64,000 nucleotides of DNA from Campanula takesimana. Lineage: Eukaryota; Streptophyta; Magnoliopsida; Asterales; Campanulaceae. How positions within the stretch are numbered: position 1 is the stretch's first letter; each line of letters begins with the position of its first letter. Of the stretch, positions 10,181-21,224 are shown in pieces. The notes under the pieces are model-generated. The model was not told where the DNA came from, made no database searches, and saw only the letters and a list, made by a program, of their open reading frames with translations. Where the stretch lies: positions 186,001 through 250,000 of the forward strand of contig JAOWBW010000567.1 of the NCBI GenBank assembly GCA_026119855.1. The letters run 5' to 3'. Position numbers and translations under genes: made by a program.

Positions 10181-10650
10181 TTATCTTGTACTGCCTCGTT
10201 TTTCGCTTCTTTTAATTATCCTCTGTGTGTGACCCAATAGGATTATACTAAGTTGGCAACGAGTCCGAACCATTCAGAACCCGTAAGTCATAAGCGGACT
10301 CTAGCAAGCCATTATGACTACCCAATTAGTATAACTTTAAAATCCCAAACTTTCCTAAATAGAACATAACACAATCTCTTTGTCACACGATGTCTATTGA
10401 ACGTAAGCCATGGTCAATGGTCAACTTACTTTGTTCAATGCTTTCTAGATCCCGAATCTATTGATAATACAAATGACATTGATCCAATCAATTTATTTGA
10501 GAATGACCATGCATTTCATCAATACCATTCATCGAGTGGCCAAAGCTTGATATCTCTCTTGACGAGGAACAAATCCCTTCTTGGCTTATTACTCTTCCCT
10601 ACATGATTCCGATTATGCCAATCATATGCTTTATAGCTACACGGTTAAGG

Positions 10651-11190
10651 CCCTTGATGGGCATTTCGAGCCCAAGCCCGTGGGCAGCCCGCCAACCCGT
10701 CGGTCCTTGCCCGCAAAACCCTTAACCCGCGAGCCCATCTCACAAACCCGTCCCTTGGCCCTTGCAATATACGGGCGGGCCGGACCTTCCAGAAAATGCA
10801 ATGGGCTGGGTTTAGCCCGCGGGCTTAAGCCCGTGAAATGACCCGTGCCCGTAGGCCCGTCTTTTAGAAAAAAAAAAAAAACTTCCAATCCAATTCCAAG
10901 CAAGGCTGAAGGCAGTATGTTCAATAATCCATGGAGAACTGAGATAGTGTCAAGGAGCATCTGGCAATGGTCCAATAATCTATTTTTTTGTATTTTTCTT
11001 GATTTTTTTTTAAAAAAAAATCCCGTTCAAGCCCGTTGGGTTAAACCCAAGGGTTGACGGGCGGGCTTAAGATTCAATGAACAAGCGGGCCGAGCCCGCG
11101 GGGTCACACACCACGGGCGGGCCCAAACCCGTTTACCCGCGGGTTTGCTTAATTGAAGGGCCGGGCGGGTTGGCCCTTATGCCCATCTCC
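10651..11190. mobile_element. hAT-type non-autonomous element in LTR D
   Basis: 540 bp, strikingly GC-rich near both ends with repeated CCCG/GGGC words. Its ends contain the inverted word GATGGGCAT. It is flanked by GGTTAAGG (10643-10650) and AGTTAAGG (11191-11198), 7 of 8 bases matching an 8-bp hAT target duplication. It contains poly-A and poly-T runs and no transposase. Confidence 0.65.
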
Positions 11191-11572
11191 AGTTAAGGGT
11201 AACGTTTGAATATGTCAAACGTAATGTTCATTATGTGGAAGACTGTAATATTCTCAGGTCTAAAGGTTCAAGTGATAAAACTATATGAGATTTAATTATG
11301 ACATTTGACCATGACATAAATCTCATAGGGGTCAGTCCAGTATTTGTTCTCCAACAAATACCCATAAGTCTAATTGTATCGCATACGCATAATTATCATA
11401 TGATTATCTATTAAACTTATACTAGTAATTAATCATAATTACTAGGGACGAAGATTATTATAATAAACATGCAAAAGATATAATATTCAAGCATTCAATA
11501 TCTCTATTAAAGCGTAAAGCAAATGATAACATTAATCGTTCAAATAACGTGCCTAGGGCATACACACCAACA

Positions 11573-11584
11573 ATCTCCCACTTG
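11573..11584 (-). other. Polypurine tract of element D
   Basis: The minus strand reads CAAGTGGGAGAT immediately before the LTR start TGTTGGTG, the standard plus-strand primer position. Confidence 0.8.
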
Positions 11585-11751
11585 CACTAGGCCTAATTAA
11601 TGTATCTAATACCCATAGACCTAACATGACCATCATGCTTCGCTTGCAGAAGACCCTTGTCAATGGGTCAGCAATGTTATCTTCAGTTGGTACTCTGCAT
11701 ACTATCATAATAAAGGTCTATTGGATTAGCAATGCTAGGAACCACCTCTAG

Positions 11752-13032
11752 TTATCCAATGAACTTCTTAATCCAAACAACCTCTTTAGCAGCATCGGAT
11801 GCATCTATATACTCAGCTTCAGTTGTAGAATCAACTACGGTACTCTGCTTAGAACTCTTCCAGCTTACAGCACCACTATTAATCATAAACACAAATCTAG
11901 ATTTTGATCTTGAATCATCCTTGTCGGTTTGGAAGCTTGCATCCGTGTAACCATTTACAATGAGATCATCTTCCATACCTCCATATATCAGGAACGAGTC
12001 TTTAGTCCTTCGCAAGTACTTAAGAATCGTCTTGACAACAATCCAGTGACTCTCACAGGATCCGATTAGTATCTACTCATCATGCTCAAAGCATAAGAGA
12101 CATCGAGTCTAGTACATATCATCGCATACAATGATGGATCCAATTGCAGAAGTATATGGGATTCCATTCATTCTCTCACGCTCATCAGTTGTCTCAGGAC
12201 ACTGATTCTTGCTAAGAGTTATGCCAGGTGCAACTGGAAAATTTCCTCTTTTAGAGTTTTCCATGCGGAATCTCTTAAGGACTATGACAATATATGTATT
12301 TTGACTCAAACCAATCAACTTCTTAGATCTATCACGATAGATATTTATGCCAAGGATGTAATCGGCTTCTCCTATATCTTTCATTGAGAAACACTTTCCT
12401 AACCAAATCTTTACAGACTGAAGTGCAGGAATGTCGTTTCCAATGAGAAATATGTCATCAACATATAACACTAGAAATAATACTACGCTCCCACTAATTT
12501 TCTTGTATACACAAGGTTCATCTTCGTTCTTGATAAAGCCAAACTCTTTGACTGATTCATCAAATCGAAGAATGCAATTCCTTGAGGCTTGCTTCAATCC
12601 ATAGATGGATCTTTTCAACTTGCATACTTTGTTAGAATTTTATGGATTTACAAAACCTTCAGGTTGTGTAATATACACATCCTCAAGTAATTTCCCGTTA
12701 AGGAACGCTATTTTGACATCCATTTGCCACATCTCATAGTCATAATATGCGGCTATGGAAATTAAAATCCTTATAGACTTGATCATTGCTACGGGTGAAA
12801 AGGTTTCATCATAGTCAATACCATAAATCTGCCTATAGCCTTTCGCTATAAGTCTAGCTTTATAAGTATGCACCTTTCCATCCATGTCAGTTTTCCTTTT
12901 CAAAACCCATTTGCATCCTATGGTTTTTACACCTTTGGGTGCATCTATCAAGTTCCAAACTTGATTATCATACATGGAATTGATTTCAGATTCCATGGCT
13001 CTAAGCCATTTATCCGAATCAGGAGCGGTCAT
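11752..13032 (-). pseudogene. Element D reverse transcriptase and RNase H
   Basis: Three open blocks in sequence. The first (13032-12640) has WVLKRKTDMDG, KARLIAKGYRQ and DYDETFSPVA. The second (12618-12109) has IYGLKQASR and the catalytic YVDD (near 12450). The third (12015-11752) has the RNase H region, with GYTDASF, AVSWKSSKQ and TTEAEYIDA. Stops and frame changes lie between blocks. The protein is typical copia and clearly distinct from element A's. Confidence 0.88.
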
Positions 13033-13287
13033 CGCTTCTTGGTAGGAAGTAGGTTAATCATTATCAATGACTTCTACTTCATTGCTATCCGTCATGAGAA
13101 ATCCATATCTATCAGGTTCGGATCGCACCCTACCAGTTCTGTGAGTAACTTGTGTATTCTGAACGGGTTTCTCAACTCCTTGTGAAACTTGTTCAGATCC
13201 AACGACCGGTTCTATATTATTTTCGGGTTCTCAAACCTCTTCGAGATTAATTTTACTCCCACTAATACCTTTGCAGAGAAACTCTTT

Positions 13288-14342
13288 CTATAGAAAGGTA
13301 CCATGACGGGCAACAAACACTTTGTTTCCTGCGCGGTTGTAAAAGTAATATCCCTTAGTTTCCTTAGGGTAACCTATGAAAATAAATTTGTCAGATTTTT
13401 GTGCAAGTCTCTTAATATAAGCCTCACAACCCCAAATTCTCATGAAAGAAAGACAAGGTTTATTTACAGTCCATATCTCATATAGAGTCTTTTGAACCGA
13501 TTTACTTAGAACTCTATTTAGTGTAAGTTCAGCAGTTTCTAATGCATGTCCCCAAAAGGATAAAGGAAGATCAACTTGGCTCATCATCGAGTACACCATT
13601 CAATTATGGTGTTCCAGGTAGAGTTAATTGTGAAACAATTCCACAATCTTTTAGATGATTGTCAAATTCTTGGCTTAAATATCCACCACCATGATCTGAT
13701 CGAAGTGCTTTAATAGTTTTGCCAAGTTGATTTTGTACTTCATTTTGAAATATTCTAAATATCTCAAAAGATTCACTTTTGTTTTTCATCAAGCAGACAT
13801 AGCCATATCTACTAAAATCATCAGTGAATGTTATGAATTGATATCCTCCCCTAGCATTGCAGCTTAATGGTCCACATACATTAGTATGTATGAGTCCCAA
13901 TAAGTCACTTGCCCTTTCACTACTCTTAGTAAAAGGTGCCTTAGTCATCTTTCTAAGTACAAGACTCACAAGTTTCATATGATTCAAAATCATGTGAATC
14001 TAAAAGTCCGTCCCCATAGAGTTTTGAGATACGCTTCTCATTAAGATGACCAAGACGGCAATGCCACAAATAAGTGTGATTTACATCATTAGGTTTGGAT
14101 TTCTTATTTACCTTATAGATATTATCATTATTTCCATTCTTAATATCAAGGACACAAAGGCCATTAAATGAATATGCAGTATAATAAAGCATATTATTTA
14201 AATAAATAAAAAACTTCTTATTATCAATAAAAAACTTAAAACCTTCACTATCCAAACAAGAAATTGAAACAATAGTATTATCTAAAATAAAAAAAAAATC
14301 TTTCCGTCCCAAAACAAAAGTAATATTCATGTCCCCCACCAT
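13288..14342 (-). pseudogene. Element D integrase
   Basis: Blocks at 14342-13953 (zinc domain: LWHCRLGHLN, ETCESC), 13993-13604 (catalytic core, with D in LRSDHGGGY) and 13599-13288 (C-terminal, GCEAYIKR and FIGYPKETKGYYFY). The first catalytic aspartate position reads HTNVCGP, apparently Asp to Asn, so the enzyme would be inactive even without the frame breaks. Confidence 0.85.
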
Positions 14343-14409
14343 GCTTGTACTTTTATTTTTTTAATTAATAAAATCTAGGGAGGTACCGTCCTCTTTTCGC
14401 AAAAAAAAA
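14325..14409 (+). mobile_element. Very short LINE 3' tail inserted in element D
   Basis: About 85 bp matching the end of the LINE at 20694-21146 (ATAAAATCTAGGGAG..TACCGTC..CTTTTCGC plus an A-run). It lies between copies of AATTGAAACAAT (near 14262 and 14412) that may be a target duplication, though extra sequence sits between the left copy and the tail. This is extreme 5' truncation. Confidence 0.6.
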
Positions 14410-14574
14410 TAAAATTGAAACAATATTCCTACTCAAATCCGGAACGTAGTAAAAATTGTTCAAAACAAGAATTAAACCACTAGGTAAAATGACATCATAG
14501 GTTCCTACGGCTAATGCAGCAACTCTTGCTCCATTCCCCACGCGTAGGTCTACTTCGCCATCTTTGAATAGCCT
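14410..14574 (-). pseudogene. Element D protease fragment, truncated by LTR B
   Basis: Translation contains VGNGARVAALAVGTYDVILPSG and FYYVPDLSRNIVS, the region after the copia protease active site. Its upstream side is cut at 14574 by LTR B, and its downstream side is interrupted by a LINE tail (about 14325-14409). Confidence 0.7.
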
Positions 14575-14884
14575 TGTTGATCCCAAAGGGCAACAAGGGT
14601 ATGAAAAATAGCTAGAGGGGGGGGTGAATAGCTATTTTGAAATTCTTTTCTAACCCTTGAAAATTCAATTACAAATGCGCACTAAGTCCTTTAAGCGTTA
14701 TGAAAGGCGCTCCAAAGATAGAGTGAAATGCACAGTGAAATTTAGTTAAGTAAAAGGAGCGCAAATAATAAAAAGGAGTGCGCACACACACACACTAAGT
14801 AATTTTGGCTTAAAGAGTATGTAAAATGGAACTAAGGCAATAACTCACAAACACAACAATATTCAAAATCTGCAAATGACAAAC

Positions 14885-15650
14885 TGTAATACCCCAAAAT
14901 TTAAATATTTTATTTTTGATTTATATTGTATTTTTGGGGAAAAAAAATACAATGATTAGTGGGAAAAATATATTATTTAAGTTGGGCCTTAGTGCAAGTC
15001 AAGTTAATTGGGTTTTTTTCAATTGATTATTGGGCTCGGGCCATTTAGATATTAAATATGTGAATTGTTAAAGAGGGTATAAATATATTACCCTAACCTA
15101 GGAAATTCATTAATAATGAATAAAATTTTTGACGGCAGCATCTAAGAAAAAGAGGCCGCTGGAAGAGAGGTGCAGTTCATTGATCTTGTTCCTAGGTATA
15201 AGCTTGTTCTTAATTTACAAGTTTTACATTTAGAGTTTAATGAATATATGATGTGATCATGGATGGGTGGCCACTAGTATGCAAATTTTGCTGACAGAGG
15301 TTCGATCGGGAAAAATAATAATCTGAGAAGATTATTATTTTTAAAGATAAGAACACTTAATCTAATCAGAAGGCAGGCCTATACTAATCTGAATACTTAA
15401 TCTAATCAGAAGGCAGGCCTAGGTATAAGCTTGTGTTTATGAATATTTAAGCCTAAATTGTAGATATGAGAAGAACTTTTAAAGATAAGAACACTTAATC
15501 TAATCAGAAGGCAGGCCTATACTAATCTGAACACGTTCAAACAGTTGAGAGTTGGAGTCTCCAAAGTCGGATTAATACTCCCTCCCTCCCTCCCTCCTAC
15601 CCAAAATGATATTTCACATTTTTTTTTAGCTGTTATTATGATATTTTTTT
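14885..15650. mobile_element. Rearranged insertion in LTR B
   Basis: Sequence absent from LTR A interrupts the shared LTR between about 14880 and 15650. It starts TGTAATACCCCAAAATTT, like a gypsy LTR end. Inside, a block with ACTTAATCTAATCAGAAGG occurs three times (near 15356, 15400 and 15492), the word CCTAGGTATAAGCTTGT twice, and a copy of GAGGTTCGATCGGGAAA at 15298 that repeats LTR B sequence at 15726. It ends with a CTCC microsatellite. Origin unclear: probably a truncated LTR plus local duplications. Confidence 0.4.
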
Positions 15651-16145
15651 TGAACAATAGCTAATAGTAAGATGAAATTGAAAACTTGAAAGTAAATTGC
15701 AAATAGTAAAGGAGCGCTATTTGGAGAGGTTCGATCGGGAAATGATCTATGTCCTCTACCAAGATGGTTAGTCTTGGATTTCTAATGGAGATCTTATATT
15801 ATGAGTTTGATTATAGATTACAACTTGTGAGTATGATCAACTCAAGATCTATTATCTATGAAAGAACAAATCCTAGACAAAAACCAGTGTATCTCTTCAA
15901 GAAAGATCTAAGTGATCAAACATGAAAAGGTGAGTGTGTGTTCTTAGTTTCAAGGCTCTTCAGATCTATAAGATTGAGAGCACAAGAAAACTAAAGTGTT
16001 ACAAGGCTTTTAGGATCTGGGCTAGTGATGAATATATGAAGGTGATCTTTGAAATCTGGGAAATATAAGAACAATCTTCAAATCTTTAAGTTTCTCTCTC
16101 AAACAGTGAATTCTAGCAACTTCAAATGTCTGAAGTTATGAGGTA

Positions 16146-16429
16146 CTCCCTACGGACTCAATTATAAGCAACAAAAGTGGGTTTTTTTGGACCTAAATAT
16201 AAGCAACTCTAAGGAATTTCAAGACTATTTAATACTCTCTTACCAAAACTGCCCCTATTTAATTATTCATTTTCAAATACAAGTGCACATTTATTACACA
16301 TTTAATATGAGGATATATTAGTAATTTAAACATGTTTTTATTATAAAATCAAGACAATTAACTAACTTAACTACTTTCTTAATAGGTGTGATTTTAGTTA
16401 TTTTTGCTTATATTTGGGACCGGAGGGAG
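16146..16429. mobile_element. Stowaway-like MITE inserted at the TATA box of LTR B
   Basis: 284 bp with inverted ends (CTCCCTACGG...AAGCAAC at the left; the right end reads GCTTATATTTGGGACCGG, then AGGGAG). A TA duplication flanks it (16144-16145 and 16430-16431). Removing it joins the LTR as GAGG-TA-TTTATAC, like the same place in LTR A. Confidence 0.75.
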
Positions 16430-16437
16430 TATTTATA
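16430..16437 (-). promoter_or_regulatory. TATA box of LTR B
   Basis: The minus strand reads TATAAATA; its last TA is the MITE target duplication, so the MITE now lies directly downstream of the box in the direction of transcription. Confidence 0.6.
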
Positions 16438-16708
16438 CTGGGTTTGAGAAATATAGCCGTTGAGAATCCATGTGTTGGAGCTCGTTCATTGGAGCACGTG
16501 TCCAAATATAACCGTTAGACACAAAGTATTTAAGAGACGTTGAGGACAGATGTCTTCATCTTAAGTGCTCTTAAAACTTTGATTCACCGTTGGATTCTGG
16601 CTTGAAATTTGAATACTGGAGTCTTCATATCTTCATGCCTTCAAATTTGTCTAAGTGTTGAAAGGTTGCATGGAGCACATCATAATGATAGGAGCACTAT
16701 AAACATTG

Positions 16709-16890
16709 AGGCACACCAAGAATGGTGAGGCGCACCTATGTTATAGGCGCACCAATTTTGGTTTAGGCGCATAAAGTTGGATGAGGTGCGCACTTGAGGT
16801 AGGCGCACAAAGTGTACTAGGTGCATTACTTTGAGCCAGACGCACCATGTTTGTATCAGGCGCACTGAAATGATGATTTTGGGGCGCACC
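16709..16890. repeat. GGCGCAC array in U3 of LTR B
   Basis: Ten copies of AGGCGCACC or a one- or two-base variant start at 16709, 16728, 16745, 16765, 16784, 16801, 16819, 16838, 16858 and 16882, that is every 17-20 bp (last step 24). The bases between copies are not conserved. Similar arrays lie at 20150-20305 and 53735-53880. Confidence 0.8.
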
Positions 16891-17083
16891 ATGATTTGAC
16901 ACTTAGATAATTTTTCTGGCATTTGATCCTATTACAAAACCTAGTCTAAAATTGGACTATCTAAAAATTGAAGTATACATACTTCTTATATAGGGTCCTA
17001 AAGTCCATAAAATATAACTTAGGTAATGTATCAATCAAATCTAACATTAAAAAAACATGAGATATAAGTGGGCATACCCAACA

Positions 17084-17093
17084 ATCTCCCCCT
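17084..17093 (-). other. Polypurine tract of Sirevirus B
   Basis: The minus strand reads AGGGGGAGAT directly before the LTR start TGTTGGGTATG. It shows that the LTR at 14575-17083 is the 3' LTR and that the internal region lies to the right. Confidence 0.85.
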
Positions 17094-17624
17094 ATTTGAT
17101 TGATGTATTTACCTACTATATAACAAAGGCAACATTATACTTGATAAAAATATGTCCAAAAGATTCAAATTTGGTAACTCATACCTCAAGTTAATGCACA
17201 CACTAGCCAATTCTATAGATTTCTAATCTATCCTTAAAGATTAAAACTTACAGTATGGAAATATAGAAATAATAAATCAGCACATTCAAAATGTATGGGT
17301 TTTAAGTTTAAAATGTGCTTAAACTGATTGTTTAAACAATATGTATGAAAATATGAGCAGTTAAGTTTTATGCATATGGTTTTTGAAATATGATGCATTC
17401 ATTGCTCTACAAACAGGAAGTTTGAATGAACAAGGTTTTGAAGAGAATGACAAGAAAATTCTCATTAATAACTTGACTAATGATAAGAGTTACAGATTAC
17501 AAGTTATAAGGAGAAACAAAAAACAAGTGCTAAAACATGTAAGCACTTTCAAAAGATTTAACAAACTAAAGTTCAACCAATACAAAAGATAAACAGAAAT
17601 AAACAAACTAGAACTAGGAGCGCA
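17094..17624 (-). other. 3' untranslated region of Sirevirus B
   Basis: AT-rich sequence between the downstream gene's stop and the polypurine tract. No convincing frame, repeat or motif cluster is seen; a 69-codon plus-strand frame at 17383 looks accidental. Confidence 0.5.
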
Positions 17625-20103
17625 TCAGGTGTCACTAGGCGCATCATCTGGATGGCTGGGGAGCACCAAGTCATCTATCGTATCAATCTTCTGGCTGACT
17701 GAAATAAGGCTCTCATTGGCGCGCTCTATTTCAGCATGAGTGGATCTAACTCCATCTCTGAGGTAGGCAAGATGTCCAGCATTGATATTCTGATATACAT
17801 CAACTGACCTTTGAGTTACTTGGAAAACTGACCTTTGAGTTACTTGGAACTCATTTGCCATACTTTCAATGATGCTCTGGAGTGTATAGTCAATTGACTG
17901 TTGAGCACTCTGAATGCTAAAAAAGAGTTGGTGAAGGCGCGCGTCTGCATGTGAATGCTCAACTCCAAAATAAGTAACAATGATCTCCTTTACGACATCA
18001 ATTTTGGAGAGAACCGAAGTGAGATCTAACTGAGGAGGCACGCTAGTGAAAGGCGCAACATGAGGCGCAGATTTTGAAATTTCACCCATCAATTTCTCAG
18101 CCATGTCAGAAATGACTGTCTTCAACTCATCAATCTTCACAAGTGATGCACTATTAGGTGCCATCACAACCCTTTTGTCCAAAATGGCATTGAATTCACC
18201 ACACAAATTATCTTTGAAGGGTTTAAACCTTTCATCAACCTCGGCCTTCGTTAATATCCTCTCCCCCCTTAAATGCATCAAGCGATGATTCTAACTCAGA
18301 AATTTTCAAAGCTTGATTTTTGATATCATTTTGGATTGCAGGTTGGGTTTCGAGAATTTTAAAAAGTGTTTGTTGCATAGACAGAAGGATAGGCGCAGAA
18401 TCTGAGGGAGGCGCGCGAATGGTAGAAGGCGCGCTAGGGTCAGATAGATTTCGGAGATGGTGGGAAAGAGGTGAGATTTTAGTAGATGGAAGTGAAGGTG
18501 AACTGGAAATTTCAGTTTGGTTTGAGGAGGAAGAAGTGGAATGTGAAGGATGTTTGGAAAGGGTTGGAGAGATTGATTTAGTGGGAGTAGCATAATGGGA
18601 ACGGGAAGGAGTATTAGAATGAAATTTGGGATTTGAGTGAGTAGGGGTTTTGTCATTACCTGAAGAATCATCTCTTTGAAGCTCCCCCTCAAATTTAGAC
18701 TCCTTTTGAAATTAAATAACTAGGATCTTCTCCCCCTCAACCGTATCACCCAACTCCTCACTTTCTGAGTCATCACCAAAAATTTCATTGACCAACTTGA
18801 TTGCAACTTCAGAACAAATCTTAGCAGGCGCAGCAGCACGAGGCGCAATAATATTAGGCGCAACAGTCAAAGGCGCAGTAATGGTGGAGGCGTGAACTTT
18901 CATTGCATCACTCATCATTTTCCTAGGCACGCCAACAGAAGGCGCACCAACAGCTTTGAAAGCTTCATCAATAACACGGGCTCCAACCTCACCAGCCTTT
19001 GCATGCTTTTTTGCACTAACAATTTTCTTCTTTAATCTCCTTAAAGGGTTCATTTCCTTAGGCACTTTTCTTTTACGACCCTTACCTTCAATAAAGGCGC
19101 ATAAGCTACCCGAAACATGGGTATCTGCCAACTTTTTCATCCCTTGCTTCACCATTTTTCGTTTGACAATGGTTTCAGCATTCAAACCAGTCTCATCATC
19201 ATCATCATCCTCATCCGTGACATCCAAGCCTGTCTGAGGCGCGCTACCAGAGGCACGGATAGGGGCACTAGGAGTGCTAGTGGGGCCAAGAGAAACATAA
19301 GGTTCTTTAGGTTCAGGCGCGACGTCCCAATATTCTTTGTACTCCTTATCCCCATAGGCTTTTCGAAACTCAAACAAAAAGGATCTATTGAAATCAGAAA
19401 ATTTAGTGACTTGAAGTTCTGGATCTTCTGTAATGAGTTTATTTACGGCTGGGTTATCAAGAAAGAGTTTGGTAAGGAGTCTACAATGGGATTTGTACTT
19501 TGGTTGCTGTTTGGCTTGACGGGTTTTATAGGTGGATATGGAATCAGAAAGGCGAGTCATGATGACTTTGGGCCATTGAAGCTTAATTCCAGTAAAAATG
19601 GCACTACAGAATTCCCATTGGGGCACGGTGAACTTGTCAACATTGCCGGTTTTGAACATTATGGATTTCCCAACCAAGTGTGCAATATGGTACATCAACT
19701 CCCCAAACTCATGAATTTTGAAGTTCTTGAAATTACCAGAAAGAGTTGGGAGTTTGATTGTTTCTTCAGCCGCGACATCCATCTCATTCTGTTCTAAATT
19801 GAGAGGCGCACCACGTACTTCAAAATTCAAGCATTTACGAATCGAAGTGTATGTGACTTGAATGGTGTTGCCTCTAATGGTCGCATCAATTATTGTAACC
19901 TTGACACCATTCACAACGGGATTAGAAATAACCGCTGAACTGAAAAACTCATCAACATACGAAGGCACGTAGTAGGACTGCTTCATGTTGAATAATGGAA
20001 AGATTCCACATCGTTTCAAGCCATCAAGAATGTGATTGCCAATGACATCTTGTTTCAAGTCTTTCTCATCAACTTCAAGTCCAAGTAGAAAGTACTTGGA
20101 ATT
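17625..20103 (-). pseudogene. Sirevirus B downstream (env-like position) gene, exon 2
   Basis: A long coding stretch between pol and the 3' LTR. A splice-acceptor-like sequence (TTTAATTTTTTTCAG) ends at 20104 and the frame is open from there to 18716. The N-terminal ~300 residues look globular (region around CGIFPLFNMKQSYYVPSYVDEFF). Then come an acidic run (DEDDDDDETG), very basic NLS-like stretches (GRKRKVPKEMNPLRRLKKK) and an A/P-rich part encoded by GGCGC repeats. After a TAA (18716-18718) the same frame continues as a Ser/Pro-rich region, then shifts at a C-run near 18265 into a helical block (18281-17625). Sireviruses often carry an env-like gene here (known), but I see no clear membrane segment, and the basic stretches suggest a nuclear protein. 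Function unknown. Confidence 0.6.
18826..18893. repeat. GGCGC array inside the coding sequence of exon 2
   Basis: AGGCGCA or AGGCGTG begins at 18826, 18841, 18856, 18871 and 18888. The steps of 15, 15, 15 and 17 bp keep the codon phase for four copies and give repeated Ala-Pro. Further copies lie at about 18925 and 18940. Confidence 0.7.
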
Positions 20104-20693
20104 CTGAAAAAAATTAAACAAGTTTAGAGTAGAGAAATTGCAAGTATGAAGGCGCAAATAGGGGCGCGCAAACACTTAGGCGCGTAAAAATGATAAAGGG
20201 CGCAGAAATATTAAGGTGCACAAAGATGGGGCGCGCAACGCAAGCAAGGCACACAAACTGTAAGGTGCGCAAAAACACAAGGCGCACAAACGGTAAGGCG
20301 CGCAAACACAAAACAATGTACTTAGAAAATTTTAAAGACACAAACAAGTACTATGCAGATTGCAAGCCACAATATGGATCAAAACGATAAACATCAATAA
20401 AAATCAAAGAGAGGCAAATAATGTTAGAAAACTCAAGAACACCATGAATATCACATGAATGCACGAAGAACACATGAACATGAATTTGAGCCAAACTAAG
20501 AACATTTTATACCAAAATGATCCTACGATAATGTAGAACAACAATATGGGCATAAAAACATCAAAATAACAACAATCAAGCACGAAAATGCTAAAATCTA
20601 ATTCGGGTAACATAATAGCCAAAAATCGAAAACACAACAATAGGCATATAAAACAAAAATGCTAAAATCTAATTCGGGTAACATATTAGCCAA
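20104..20693 (-). other. Intron part of Sirevirus B downstream gene
   Basis: Non-coding on the minus strand: a splice-acceptor-like end at 20104, a GGCGC array (20150-20305), then AT-rich sequence. A stretch near 20585 (AAAATGCTAAAATCTAATTC, then CGGGTAACAT) is repeated at 20658, 73 bp away, ending where the plus-strand LINE starts. Confidence 0.5.
20150..20305. repeat. GGCGCRC array before exon 2
   Basis: Ten copies of GGCGC, GGTGC or GGCAC with A/G before them, at 20150, 20162, 20178, 20198, 20214, 20229, 20247, 20263, 20280 and 20296. Steps are 12-20 bp, mostly 15-18. It lies just upstream of the splice acceptor in the gene's direction. Confidence 0.75.
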
Positions 20694-21146
20694 CATTCTT
20701 AATAAAAAATATAACATTCCTTGGGAGATATGGTACATCATTCAGGCTATTTTTAGATTTATGGACATTTTAGAGATTCGAGTGTCTCACATTTTTCGAG
20801 AAGGGAACAAAGTTGCGGATTTTCTTGCCAATTACTATGCGGATGGACGTGCTGATTTTGATTTTCATTCCTTGGCCTCATGCCCTCGGCTTTGTCAAAG
20901 TTTGATTTATTTTAAAAAGATCTCGTATCCTAATATTAGACTTTAGTCATGTCTTGGTTTCTGGTTTTTTTGGATAGGTCCCCCTCATATTTGTAGAGGT
21001 TCTTATGTCTTGTATAAGACCTCCCCCTTAGTTTTTATTTCCCGGTGATTATGGCCGTCATGTCCCTCACCGTTGTTTTGTACCTTTTTTCTCTTATTGA
21101 TAAAATCTAGGGAGTACCGTCTCCTTTCGCCAAAAAAAAAAAAAAA
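20694..21146 (+). mobile_element. 5'-truncated LINE, RNase H end
   Basis: The plus strand encodes the end of a plant LINE RNase H (NKKYNIPWEIWYII ... VSHIFREGNKVADFLANYYADG), a stop, a short 3' UTR ending ATCTAGGGAGTACC..CTTTCGCC and an A15 tail (21132-21146). It aligns with the minus-strand LINE that starts at 21225 and with the tail at 14325. Only the last ~450 bp were copied in. Confidence 0.85.
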
Positions 21147-21224
21147 GGAACACGGATCATCATGATTTTGGAGTCTATGGACTCGAAATCAAGAGAGGAT
21201 CAAAACCCAACAAGTATCACATGA
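21147..21224 (-). other. Sirevirus B sequence between the two LINEs
   Basis: A 78-bp island between the A-tail of the plus-strand LINE and the T-run (tail) of the minus-strand LINE. The two LINEs therefore inserted tail to tail into the intron/exon-1 region of Sirevirus B. Confidence 0.5.

Larger units (their letters stand above)
9640..11572 (-). repeat. 3' LTR of copia element D
   Basis: The right end is clear: ...CACACCAACA at 11572 followed by the polypurine tract. The left end is approximate. A minus-strand TATA-like sequence (TATATAATATG, near 10040) lies downstream of three GCCGTACGGC-like sites. A 540-bp hAT-type element (10651-11190) is inserted. Confidence 0.6.
9640..14574 (-). mobile_element. 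Ty1/copia element D, 3' part, cut by Sirevirus B
   Basis: 3' LTR at about 9640-11572, a purine tract, then RT/RNase H, integrase and the start of protease, all on the minus strand with many stops. The element stops at 14574, exactly where LTR B begins, so its 5' half should lie beyond the other end of Sirevirus B, outside the window. It is not a Sirevirus: sequence and LTR differ from A and B. Confidence 0.8.
14575..17083 (-). repeat. 3' LTR of Sirevirus B
   Basis: Begins TGTTGATCCCAAAGGGC and ends CATACCCAACA (2509 bp). Its beginning and the segment around 15725-15790 (GAGGTTCG..CCTCTACC.AGATGGTTAGTC) match LTR A. It has been lengthened by an insertion at about 14885-15650 and a MITE at 16146-16429. 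Confidence 0.85.

Noticed and set aside
10581..11057. Several 70-110-codon frames rich in Gly, Pro and Arg
   Set aside because: They fall inside the GC-rich hAT-type element; high GC removes stop codons by chance.
17383..17592. 69-codon plus-strand frame
   Set aside because: Lies in the 3' untranslated region of Sirevirus B on the opposite strand, no recognisable domain.
18320..18595. 91-codon plus-strand frame
   Set aside because: Antisense shadow of the Ser/Pro-rich part of the Sirevirus B downstream gene.
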